Source of the DNA: Draconibacterium sp.
Lineage (GTDB): Bacteria; Bacteroidota; Bacteroidia; Bacteroidales; Prolixibacteraceae
Direction: 5' to 3'
Length of the DNA: 64,000 nt
Assembly (NCBI GenBank): GCA_016705335.1
Contig: JADIYN010000002.1
Location: forward strand, 1 to 64,000
Shown here: positions 10,437-18,447 of the stretch, one piece after another
Layout: every line of letters begins with the position of its first letter
Position numbering within the stretch: the first letter of the stretch is position 1
Program-made: the position numbers and the translations under genes
The notes under the pieces: model-generated
Database searches by the model: none
Seen by the model: only the letters and a program-made list of their open reading frames with translations
Told to the model about the DNA's origin: nothing

Positions 10437-11552
10437 TTAATAATATTTTAACGAAAAACCGGCTTGCATAAACTTGCTGACTTCTGTTACAAAACTAAGT
10501 ACCAAATCTCCTTTTTCAAGATTCTCCTCTTGTAAAATTTTATGTAAACAGATAAAAACCATTGGAGGGCCTGCGTAACCCATACTCGACATTTTTGTAT
10601 ATAATGTCTCTTTTTTTATTCCCAACTTTTCACATTCCTCCATCACCAATTCAGAAATATGTTTCGACGGGAAATTTACCTGAAAGTATTTCAGACGGGT
10701 CAAATCTATTTTGTACAGATCCACCATTCTTTTAAGGCCATCAAAAAAAACAGAAGTTCCGTTTTCGTAAAAATGTTCGCCCAGTTTTTCATTAAACAAC
10801 TGAGTTAAATGATGAAACCCTTTTTCGTATTCCTCTTTGGGATTCATCCAATAGGCCGGCCTTTTGTTCGACATTGCTGCCGGTTTTCCCCCGCCAACCG
10901 ACTCAATATAAACATTGTCAATATATAATCCGGGAGATGAATGATTATCCTGTGCCTGCAGAATAATTGCCCCGGCGCCATCGCTTAAAAAATAACGTAA
11001 AAACAATTCCTCTTTTTTTACAATATCCTGATTATAGTATTCGGCGCGAAGTTCGGAGGAGGATATATTTGAAGAAAGAACCAGAGCGGTTTTTGCCCTT
11101 CCCAAACGGATAAAATCGTATGCAACTAAAAATGCTTTGTATGCCGAAGTACAGTTTGCATGGATTGATATTTCTGAACAGTGTTTTATTCCCAATTCCT
11201 CCTGAATACGAACAGAAGCAGTAGGCATTTGGTGTTGATGAGCACTGCCATATGCAATAAAATCTATTTCTGAACTATCGATATTTGCATTTTGTAATGC
11301 TTGTCTGGCGGCAATTACCGACATAGAAATATTATCGTGTGTAAAAACTCTTGTTTCAGGATCAATGGCGTAATGGTAAAAATCTACTTCAAGCATTTCT
11401 TCCATAAGATCACGCATCCTGTCCAACCAGTTAATTATTCGTTTAGGTGCTTTATCAATTCTGCCCAGCACATCGTCCACCTGATGAATTTTTAATTTCC
11501 TGCCAGGCAAAAATGCTCCTGAACCAATAATCTTAACCTCTTTATTTAACAT
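10437..11552 (-). CDS. KAS III-like ketoacyl synthase with altered triad
   Basis: This 371-residue thiolase-fold protein resembles FabH. The nucleophile Cys134 lies in IHANCTSAYKAF. By eye, the FabH motif HQAN aligns with FQVN (residues 290-293), with the only nearby His at 298 in FPSKHI. The FabH motif GNTS aligns with GYAG near 325-328. The usual His and Asn would then be missing or moved, as in KAS III relatives that act as acyltransferases or condense other substrates. It is the first gene of the minus operon and is transcribed divergently from the radical SAM gene at 11836. It probably primes or releases the chain. Confidence 0.85.
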   Translation of the reverse strand: MLNKEVKIIGSGAFLPGRKLKIHQVDDVLGRIDKAPKRIINWLDRMRDLMEEMLEVDFYHYAIDPETRVFTHDNISMSVIAARQALQNANIDSSEIDFIAYGSAHQHQMPTASVRIQEELGIKHCSEISIHANCTSAYKAFLVAYDFIRLGRAKTALVLSSNISSSELRAEYYNQDIVKKEELFLRYFLSDGAGAIILQAQDNHSSPGLYIDNVYIESVGGGKPAAMSNKRPAYWMNPKEEYEKGFHHLTQLFNEKLGEHFYENGTSVFFDGLKRMVDLYKIDLTRLKYFQVNFPSKHISELVMEECEKLGIKKETLYTKMSSMGYAGPPMVFICLHKILQEENLEKGDLVLSFVTEVSKFMQAGFSLKYY

Positions 11553-11647
11553 AGCTATTAAATATAAAATACTATTACAAACAGGTTCATTCTGTTAATG
11601 ATAAATTATAACTGATATTTGTAACAAGAATTCACTCAATTTTCTTC

Positions 11648-11679
11648 GGCTAAAATATTCAAAATATACAATTTTAGCC
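11648..11679. promoter_or_regulatory. inverted repeat in the divergent promoter region
   Basis: A perfect 9-bp inverted repeat, GGCTAAAAT and ATTTTAGCC, is separated by 14 bases. It lies in the 283-base gap between two divergent genes of the cluster, upstream of both starts. The position fits an operator site; a hairpin in a leader transcript is the alternative. Confidence 0.4.
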
Positions 11680-11835
11680 AGTGTGATTTCTTCTATTATT
11701 GATTTCAATCAGTCTGATTATTTAAATTCGATAAATTTGAAGGAATAGTTGGACAATTTTTTAATTTTAAAATTGAATTGTACCAGATAAATTTTAGAAT
11801 GCCGTTTGTGTATTGCATTACAACATTAACAACAT

Positions 11836-13371
11836 ATGATTGAAAATCAAACAAATAATACTTCAAATAAAAAAAAGTATAAATTACTGTTAATTAGTCC
11901 ACATCAAAAATATGTGAATTATCAGGCGCATGTTGAACTGGCAAAAATATTTCGTAAAAAACGATTAATGACATCGCTGGCTCTTCCTTTATTAGCTGGT
12001 TTAACTCCTTCTAATTATGAAATAAAGATTGTTGATGAGGAAATTGAATCGATCCCAAAGAATTTTAAACCTGATATAGTTGGAATTACCACTCTTTCGG
12101 CAACAGCAAACCGTGCTTACGAATTAGCAGACAAGTTTCGCGCTGAAGGTATAAAAGTGGTACTGGGTGGAGCTTATGCATCTTTTAACACCGAAGAAGG
12201 TTTGAAACACGCCGACAGCATTGTGGTTGGAGAAGCAGAAACAGCCTGGCCTAATTGTTTAAATGATTTTGAAACCGGCAATATGAGTCGGATTTATAAG
12301 TCAAAAACAATGTGCGAATATAAAACTTCGGTAAAACCACGCTGGGACCTGATACCTGCTAACAAAATATTTCAGGTTGCTGTACAAGCTACCAGAGGTT
12401 GTCCATTTAACTGTCATTTTTGTCTGGTATCTGAACTTTTTGGAAGAAAAATGAGATATCGCGATTTGGATAATGTTGTTGAAGAAATAAAAAGCCTGCC
12501 CAGTAAATGGATTTTTTTTGTTGATGATAATTTTACTATCAACAAAAAATACGCACGCGAACTGATGCAAAGAATAAAGCCGTTGGGAATATCATGGGCT
12601 TGTCAGTCGAGTATTGATGTTGCCTGTGATGAGGAACTTTTAAAAGATATGGCCGGGTCAGGATGCTATAATATCTTAATTGGTTTTGAATCATTAAATT
12701 CAGAAAGTCTTGAAGAAGCAAATAAAATGCACAATAAAAATGCATTAATTTATAAAAAAGCAATTCAGACTATTCATAAATATGGCATACACATAAACGC
12801 TTCATTTGTTGTTGGTTTCGATAACGACAAGCTTGATGAATTTGATAATATTTATGAATTTACAAAGGAAACAGGATTAGGAAATGTTAATCTGCACGTT
12901 TTGTCGGCAGTTCCAGGTACCCAGCTTTACCACAATATGAAAAAAGAAAATCGCTTACCCAATTTATCTCCTGATTTGGGCGTTGGTTTTTTACCCAACA
13001 TGAACTATGTAAATATGACAAGAGTTGAGCTTTTTGACAAGTACATGGAGACAATTATTAAGCTATACAGTTGGGACACACTTAATGAAAAAGCTAAAAT
13101 TTTATTTGGAAACGGAGCATTTAAAAGAAAGGGGCTTGATGTTGGTTTAATGTTAAAACTAAATATGATTGGGATACTGATATTTGAGTTTATATTAAGC
13201 ACCAACAAAGGGAAAAGACAGCTTTTTAAGACTATATTTAATTTGATGCGTAAAAAATTATTATCGAAAGATAAAGGGTTTGGGTTTTTGATGTATATGC
13301 TGGGTGTAAACAGGCACATTAACATGCATAAAAAAAGACTAAATGAATATCGGTCGCTACTTGAAAATTAG
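11836..13371 (+). CDS. B12-binding radical SAM protein
   Basis: This is an intact 511-residue protein. Residues about 15-150 form a cobalamin-binding Rossmann domain (KLLLISPHQ, IVGITTLS, VVLGGAYASFNTEE). The radical SAM core follows with TRGCPFNCHFC near residue 190 and a FFVDDNF strand. The last 130 residues resemble the C-terminal region of HpnJ/DUF4070-like members. This class includes methyltransferases acting on unactivated carbon and ring-forming enzymes. It stands alone on the plus strand between two minus operons, convergent with the crotonase gene. A TAAATTTG element at 11732-11739 may be its -7 box. Confidence 0.88.
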   Translation: MIENQTNNTSNKKKYKLLLISPHQKYVNYQAHVELAKIFRKKRLMTSLALPLLAGLTPSNYEIKIVDEEIESIPKNFKPDIVGITTLSATANRAYELADKFRAEGIKVVLGGAYASFNTEEGLKHADSIVVGEAETAWPNCLNDFETGNMSRIYKSKTMCEYKTSVKPRWDLIPANKIFQVAVQATRGCPFNCHFCLVSELFGRKMRYRDLDNVVEEIKSLPSKWIFFVDDNFTINKKYARELMQRIKPLGISWACQSSIDVACDEELLKDMAGSGCYNILIGFESLNSESLEEANKMHNKNALIYKKAIQTIHKYGIHINASFVVGFDNDKLDEFDNIYEFTKETGLGNVNLHVLSAVPGTQLYHNMKKENRLPNLSPDLGVGFLPNMNYVNMTRVELFDKYMETIIKLYSWDTLNEKAKILFGNGAFKRKGLDVGLMLKLNMIGILIFEFILSTNKGKRQLFKTIFNLMRKKLLSKDKGFGFLMYMLGVNRHINMHKKRLNEYRSLLEN

Positions 13372-13396
13372 AAACCAAAAAGACATTTCTTTTAAC

Positions 13397-14068
13397 TTAT
13401 AAAGGTAAATCAGCTGCAAATAATTCTCTCAAATATATGGTTTTAAATTCCTTAGCATAATTATTGGCAACTGTTAAAATAATTTTAACCGCAACTTTAT
13501 TCAAATCATTTTTATCCACTATCCGATCAATTAATCCACATTCCAATGCCTCGGGAGCATCCAAAGAATTACCAGTGAGAACAAATTGAAGAGTTTTTGC
13601 TGCTCCAATACATTTATGTGTATTATAAATACCTCCTAACCCGGGAATTATACCAAATCCGGTTTCAGGTAAACTAAGCAATAAGTTTGGCGATGATATT
13701 CTGAAGTGAGCACAAAGGGCCAATTCCAAACCTGAACCAAAACAGATATTTTTCAAACAGGCAACCACGGGTATTGTAAGATTCGACAAGGTCATAAAGG
13801 CTTCATTATTGTTTTTCAGAAACTTTGGGATGCCTGGTTCATTGCCTGAAAAAATTGAAAGTAATTGATCGATATTCGCTCCCGAAGAAAAATGCCTGCC
13901 TTGTGCCTGAATAATTAAACCTATTAAACTTTTGTTCGATTTAATTTTCTTCAACAAATGAGAAAATTCGCTGAAGAAAAGCGTATCCATTTCGTTTCCC
14001 GGTGGTGCGGCCAAGGTCAGGTAACCAATATTTTTAACTGTTTTCCAGTCTATCGTATTATAAGTCAT
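13397..14068 (-). CDS. enoyl-CoA hydratase/isomerase family protein (copy 1)
   Basis: This is a crotonase-fold protein. The oxyanion-hole segment is GRHFSSGANIDQL. The two Glu positions used by hydratases are both present, in GSGLELALCAHFR and SLPETGFGIIPGLGG. The chosen ATG at 14068 overlaps the PPTase-like stop (ATGACTTATAA); an alternative ATG lies 9 nt upstream. At about 223 residues it is slightly short at the C-terminus. Together with the HAD and the second crotonase it could carry out dehydration of 3-hydroxyacyl groups. Reaction direction and carrier (ACP or CoA) are unknown. Confidence 0.88.
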   Translation of the reverse strand: MTYNTIDWKTVKNIGYLTLAAPPGNEMDTLFFSEFSHLLKKIKSNKSLIGLIIQAQGRHFSSGANIDQLLSIFSGNEPGIPKFLKNNNEAFMTLSNLTIPVVACLKNICFGSGLELALCAHFRISSPNLLLSLPETGFGIIPGLGGIYNTHKCIGAAKTLQFVLTGNSLDAPEALECGLIDRIVDKNDLNKVAVKIILTVANNYAKEFKTIYLRELFAADLPL

Positions 14069-14399
14069 CGGTATCAATTACAAACAAAACAATTGCATCA
14101 TCTTTGGAGTGCGATATTGAAAAATGAATTTTTTTTAGAATTTCCTGTTCTAATTTGTGTATTGCTAAAAAAGGTTTTCCAAAATCATTGTTTAAAATTT
14201 CAATATCACTGTATTTCAGGTTTTTGTCGATATTCTCAATAATTATATTTTTTAATAAATACCTGGCGGCAAGACTTCCTTTTTTCCTCCTCTTTCCATA
14301 TAACTCCCTTTCCTTTTCAGTGAAATATTCATTGTACTTCACTTCATTTATGCTTTTTTCAAATTCACTGATATTTAATTTTCGTATAATTTTTTGCAT
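14058..14399 (-). CDS. 4'-phosphopantetheinyl transferase-like protein lacking key acids
   Basis: This is a short protein of about 113 residues of the AcpS fold. It matches the core region (ERELYGKRRKKGSLAARYLLKN) and the C-terminal HFSISHSKDDAIVLF strand. The N-terminal GIDIE motif, whose Asp binds magnesium, is absent. In the helix that normally reads KEA, the catalytic Glu position is Asn (LLKNI). It may be catalytically weak or serve as a partner. The ATG at 14399 lies 7 nt after the crotonase copy 2 stop. A canonical AcpS is encoded at 19335-19736. The two crotonase genes flank it within one operon. Confidence 0.7.
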   Translation of the reverse strand: MQKIIRKLNISEFEKSINEVKYNEYFTEKERELYGKRRKKGSLAARYLLKNIIIENIDKNLKYSDIEILNNDFGKPFLAIHKLEQEILKKIHFSISHSKDDAIVLFVIDTDDL

Positions 14400-14406
14400 A
14401 AGTCCC

Positions 14407-15120
14407 CTATTCCATTGCATTTTTTGCAAGCATACAAAATAGTTCCGTTTCCCTTTCCAAAGCTTGTTCATAAGGTAATTCCGAGGCATTTCTAACTGCT
14501 TCAACAACTGCTTTTATAATATCAATATCTTTATTTTCAGTAAGAGTTTTTGCCAAACTCAGGCCCTTTTCCAGGCCAGACCTGGCTTCTACCAAATGGT
14601 CAATAATTTTAAGTTCAAAAGCAGTTTCTGCATCAATAATATTTCCGGCAAGTATTAATTCGAGTGCTTTTGCTTTACCGGTTATTTTACTCAAATTCAA
14701 GGTACCCCCTAATCCGGGAATTAAATTTAGGTTGGACTCAGGAAAAGCAAACAAGGCCTTTTTCCCTGCTATTTTCACATCGGCGTTTAACACTATTTCA
14801 AGACCACCTCCAAAACACACCCCTTCAATACAAGCAATTATGGGCAAGTTAAAACTCCTCAATAAGGCCAACAGTGTTTTTCCTTTACTGATCTCTTCTT
14901 TTAAAGAGCCATTTTTTGCCAATAATTTTAAATTATCAAGATTTGCCCCAGCCGAGAAATGACGGTTTCGTCCTGTAATAATTATTGCCTTGCATTGGTT
15001 CTTTATAACTATATTGTTTAGTGTTTCTGTATTTACAAATTCAGGTTTGTCAAGATAATTGTTTGGTTTATTATCTAACCACACAAAACAAATATGATCT
15101 TTTGAGCTAATTTCATTCAT
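14407..15120 (-). CDS. enoyl-CoA hydratase/isomerase family protein (copy 2)
   Basis: This crotonase-fold protein has the oxyanion-hole segment RNRHFSAGANLDNL. The Glu positions are present in FGGGLEIVLNADVKIAG and FAFPESNLNLIPGLGG. The start at 15120 (MNEISSKDHICF) was chosen because it overlaps the reconstructed thioesterase stop by 8 nt. It is more complete at the C-terminus than copy 1. Paired crotonases occur in beta-branching cassettes (dehydratase plus decarboxylase), but no HMG-CoA-synthase-like gene is present here, so plain dehydration or isomerisation is the simpler reading. Confidence 0.88.
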   Translation of the reverse strand: MNEISSKDHICFVWLDNKPNNYLDKPEFVNTETLNNIVIKNQCKAIIITGRNRHFSAGANLDNLKLLAKNGSLKEEISKGKTLLALLRSFNLPIIACIEGVCFGGGLEIVLNADVKIAGKKALFAFPESNLNLIPGLGGTLNLSKITGKAKALELILAGNIIDAETAFELKIIDHLVEARSGLEKGLSLAKTLTENKDIDIIKAVVEAVRNASELPYEQALERETELFCMLAKNAME

Positions 15121-15510
15121 TAATACAAAGTAAAAGTTCTTCAGGAATATCAACCGGAAACCTGTTTGTTTTATCTACAAAAAGGCATTTAACATATGCT
15201 TTTGCAATTTTTGCCTTGCTGGTTTTAATTTTGTGCTTAAACTCAATAAAAAACCTTTTCGAAACAATTCTGTCTCCACAAAAGCTACATCGAAAATATT
15301 TAGTTCATTAACGTACCTTATTGAAGTTTCAACTACAATAAAAATGCAATCATTTTTCTTTAATAATTCCAATACTCCCAGTTTTTGCACAATCTCCCAA
15401 CGAGCCTGTTCCAGATAGTTCAAATACACAGCATTGTTTACATGACCAAACGAATCCAATTCATATCCCCTCACTTGAAATTCGTATTTAAATATCCTTT
15501 TCAATTTCAA
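15113..15510 (-). CDS. hotdog-fold acyl-CoA/ACP thioesterase, frameshifted
   Basis: This matches the YbgC/4-hydroxybenzoyl-CoA thioesterase family. The motif DSFGHVNNAVYLNYLEQAR near residues 19-37 carries the catalytic Asp and the conserved helix. After about residue 95 the frame shifts, near 15220. The continuation AKIAKAYVKCLFVDK is typical of the last strand of this fold, and the full protein ends at 15113 with about 131 residues. It heads the minus operon with the two crotonases. It should hydrolyse or release the acyl product, or clear misprimed carriers. Confidence 0.8.
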
Positions 15511-15571
15511 AAATTATTAAATGGTTACCGGCGGAATAACATTCACCTTAGTACTTATATTTAGAACCAAC

Positions 15572-15579
15572 CAAATATA
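15572..15579 (-). promoter_or_regulatory. possible -7 promoter element for the thioesterase operon
   Basis: The minus strand reads TATATTTG here, an exact TAnnTTTG Bacteroidota -7 box, about 60 bases before the thioesterase start. No clear -33 TTTG partner was seen. Confidence 0.35.
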
Positions 15580-15708
15580 TATTATAATTCATAAAATAAA
15601 TATTTCTGAATGATATTACTAATTATGAGCATCGATTTTTCTTATATTGCCGACTTAATTTTTATCTGCTTTCGTATTTTAAGTCATTGAAAACGTCATT
15701 AATAATCC

Positions 15709-16461
15709 ATGGACGAAAAAATTGCTGTTAATATCCGACACCTTACAAAGATCTATAAGGGAAGCACTGAACCTGCTGTCGATGATTTAAACCTTCAGAT
15801 TTATAAAGGAGAGTTTTACGGGCTTTTGGGGCCAAATGGTGCCGGAAAAACAACAACAATTTCGATTATCAGCAGCCTTATTAAACCCACAAAGGGCGAA
15901 GTATTTATTGATGGATATGATTTAATGAAAGATTTGCCAGCTATTAAGAGGATTATTGGCGTAGTTCCTCAGGAAATAGCACTTTACGAAAAATTAACAG
16001 CTTTTGAAAACCTGTATTATTTCGGACGCTTGTATGGCATAAACAAATCAGATCTGCACAGAAGAATTGATTTTTTGCTTGAACGGCTTGGGTTAGTAAA
16101 ATACAAATTTACAAAACTCATTAATTGTTCAGGGGGAATTAAAAGGCGTATTAACCTGATTGCCGGGATGATACACCTGCCAAAAATATTAATTCTTGAT
16201 GAACCTGTGGTTGGCATTGATGTGCAATCAAGAAATTTAATAAAAGAATTTCTGAAAGAATTAAATAAGGATAATACTACAATAATTTACACATCGCATA
16301 TTATGGAGGATGCAGAAAAACTATGTTCCAGATTATCGATTCTGGATTATGGCAAATTGGTTGAACAGGGCGCCCCCAATGAATTGATTAATAAAAACAG
16401 TGATTGCAGTTCGCTTGAAGATGTATTTTTAAAATTAACCGGTCAAAGTTTACGTGATTAA
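15709..16461 (+). CDS. ABC transporter ATPase, second copy
   Basis: This is an intact 250-residue ATPase with Walker A GPNGAGKTTT, Q-loop VVPQEIALYE, Walker B ILILDEP and switch His in IYTSHIMEDAE. The signature reads NCSGGIKRR, where LSGG is usual. The C-terminus SLEDVFLKLTGQSLRD matches that of the first copy. Its stop and the permease ATG share TAATG. It forms an exporter with the next gene. Two separate paralogous exporters in one cluster suggest two exported species or two steps. Confidence 0.92.
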   Translation: MDEKIAVNIRHLTKIYKGSTEPAVDDLNLQIYKGEFYGLLGPNGAGKTTTISIISSLIKPTKGEVFIDGYDLMKDLPAIKRIIGVVPQEIALYEKLTAFENLYYFGRLYGINKSDLHRRIDFLLERLGLVKYKFTKLINCSGGIKRRINLIAGMIHLPKILILDEPVVGIDVQSRNLIKEFLKELNKDNTTIIYTSHIMEDAEKLCSRLSILDYGKLVEQGAPNELINKNSDCSSLEDVFLKLTGQSLRD

Positions 16462-17738
16462 TGAAAAAGCTATTTGCATCGGTTTATAAAGAAGGGTTGC
16501 TATTGCTGCGCGATATTGAAGGTGTTCTTGTTATGTTCATTATGCCTTTAATTTTATTGATTGTAATTGCCTTGCTCCAGCATAAATCATTTCAGAATAT
16601 TACGGAGGAAAAAATACAGGTTATTGTTGTCGATTTTGATAGGGATGAACTAAGCCGGTCCCTGTCCGAAGGAATGACAAATTCTCATATGTTTGAAATA
16701 ACTTCAGTTTCGGGAAATGATTCAACATTATTGGAACAGGCAAGAAAAGATGTAGCCGGTGGAACTTACCAAATTGGCATTTTTATTCCACCTAATACTA
16801 CCTCTGTTGTTAAAAGCCGCGCTGTTTCACTGGTGCAACAACAAATTAATTCAGCTATAAAAACCGATTTAAATAATCTTAATGCCCAGGGACAGATCGA
16901 TCTATTTTTCGATCCCATTACAAAAGAGAGTTTTCGGGATCTTGTAAAAAGTACGCTAATGCAGTTTTCTGCATCGGTAGAGAAAAGAATTATTTTTGAA
17001 GCATATTCAAAATTTATTGATGCCCTAACAAATCAAAGCTCAGAACTTGATTATCCAACAACTCCGGCAATTCAGTTTAATGAAAGCCTTGTTTCTGAAT
17101 ATACTTCAGGTATTGTTCCAAATTCGGTACAGCACAATGTTCCGGCCTGGATACTTTTTGGAATGTTTCTTATATGTATTCCCATTGCCGGAAATATTAT
17201 TAAAGAACGAAGCGAAGGAAGCCTGGCCAGGTTAAAAGCAATTCCGGTTACTTATTTGCAAATTATGTCGGGCAAATTAATTGTGTTTGTAGGCATCTGT
17301 CTAATTCAAGCTTTGCTGATGATTTTAGTGGGTATTTTTATAATGCCGTTTCTTAATCTACCAAAGTTACAGGTGGGAGGCAATATAGTTGCATTATTTT
17401 CTATTTCGCTGGCAAGTGCATTGGCTGCCACGGGTTATGGTATTCTCATAGGAAGCGCAGCAACAACACAAATTCAGGCTTCGGCATTTGGCTCGGTTTC
17501 AACTGTTATTATTGCTGCCATTGGTGGTGCATGGGTACCAGTTATGATTATGCCGGCAATTATGCAAAAAATAAGCGCCTTTTCTCCAATGAATTGGGGA
17601 ATTCACGGTTATTACGAAGTTTTTTTGCGCAATGCAGATACTTTGGAAATACTACCCGATTTGGGTAAATTAATAATGTTTGCTGTCATATGTGTTGGAG
17701 CAAGCCTGTTATTCAGAAAATACGCTAAAAATGTGTAG
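16461..17738 (+). CDS. ABC-2 type transporter permease, second copy
   Basis: This is an intact 425-residue membrane subunit. One N-terminal helix anchors a periplasmic domain of about 200 residues, which contains IDLFFDPITKESF. The PNSVQHNVPAW segment follows, then five or so C-terminal helices ending near LLFRKYAKNV. The layout matches YhhJ/LinK-type permeases that move lipophilic compounds across the inner membrane. It shares translational coupling with the ATPase before it and lies 15 nt before lolA. The product probably passes from this exporter to LolA or directly to the periplasm. Confidence 0.92.
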   Translation: MKKLFASVYKEGLLLLRDIEGVLVMFIMPLILLIVIALLQHKSFQNITEEKIQVIVVDFDRDELSRSLSEGMTNSHMFEITSVSGNDSTLLEQARKDVAGGTYQIGIFIPPNTTSVVKSRAVSLVQQQINSAIKTDLNNLNAQGQIDLFFDPITKESFRDLVKSTLMQFSASVEKRIIFEAYSKFIDALTNQSSELDYPTTPAIQFNESLVSEYTSGIVPNSVQHNVPAWILFGMFLICIPIAGNIIKERSEGSLARLKAIPVTYLQIMSGKLIVFVGICLIQALLMILVGIFIMPFLNLPKLQVGGNIVALFSISLASALAATGYGILIGSAATTQIQASAFGSVSTVIIAAIGGAWVPVMIMPAIMQKISAFSPMNWGIHGYYEVFLRNADTLEILPDLGKLIMFAVICVGASLLFRKYAKNV

Positions 17739-17753
17739 TATTAAGTAAATCAA

Positions 17754-18382
17754 ATGAAATCAATTATACTTTTTATCTTTATTCTCTTTTCGACAAGCAA
17801 CTTTGCTCAAAATAAATTCGTGCCAATTCAAAATCAAGAAAAATTTGAACATGAATTTGCAAACTATGGAAATAATTTATTGTCGTTAACCTGTGATTTT
17901 ATTCAGGAAAAACACCTTGAATACCTTTCGAGTTCAATAATTAGTGAAGGTAAATTGTGGTATAAAAAAGAGAATATGGTGAGATGGGAATATATAAAAC
18001 CATTCAAATATGTGGTTATAAAAAACCAAAATAAAATAACCATTATTGATGAGAACAGAAAGCAAGAGTACAACAAGAAGCCAAATAAAGCCTTTCAGTT
18101 TTTAAATGATATTTTATCAGGTTCTGTAAACGGCTCTTTATTAAAAGATGACAGATTTACCTTAAATGTATCTGAAAATGATATCCAGTATTTAGTTGAA
18201 CTTACTACAGTGGCAGAGGAAGACAAAAAGATTTTTGAGAAAATTGAGCTGTACTTTGCAAAATTGATAGAGCAGTTTGCATGATAAAAATGATAGAACC
18301 AAATAACGATTACATATCTCTTAAATTTGAAAACAGAAAAGTTAATACAAATATTGATAATCAGTTATTTACAGATCATTAA
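17754..18382 (+). CDS. LolA-like outer-membrane lipoprotein carrier protein, frameshifted
   Basis: This periplasmic carrier has a signal peptide (MKSIILFIFILFSTSNFA). The LolA-type core follows: a CDFIQEKHLEYLSS strand, SEGKLWYKKENMVRWEY, then a repeat of strands lining a hydrophobic cavity. The frame shifts near 18255, and the tail (AVCMIKMIEPNNDYISLKF) continues to the TAA at 18380-18382. Cluster-linked LolA homologues are a hallmark of aryl polyene and related outer-membrane pigment clusters. Its place after an ABC exporter suggests that it carries a lipophilic product to the outer membrane. Confidence 0.82.
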
Positions 18383-18395
18383 TCAATAGCTTGAA

Positions 18396-18412
18396 ATTCA
18401 GTTTTGCTGAAT
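18396..18412. terminator. hairpin between convergent lolA and acyltransferase genes
   Basis: ATTCAG and CTGAAT pair around the loop TTTTG, between the ends of two convergent genes. The stem is short and no strong T-run follows, so terminator activity is uncertain. Confidence 0.3.
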
Positions 18413-18447
18413 GGATTTAATTAAAACGATTTTTATGATTTAGTTTA

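Noticed and set aside
13397..15120. Beta-branching (HMG-CoA synthase) cassette
   Set aside because: Two crotonases and a KAS III-like enzyme are present, but the KAS III-like protein lacks HMG-CoA synthase motifs and there is no decarboxylating KS variant.
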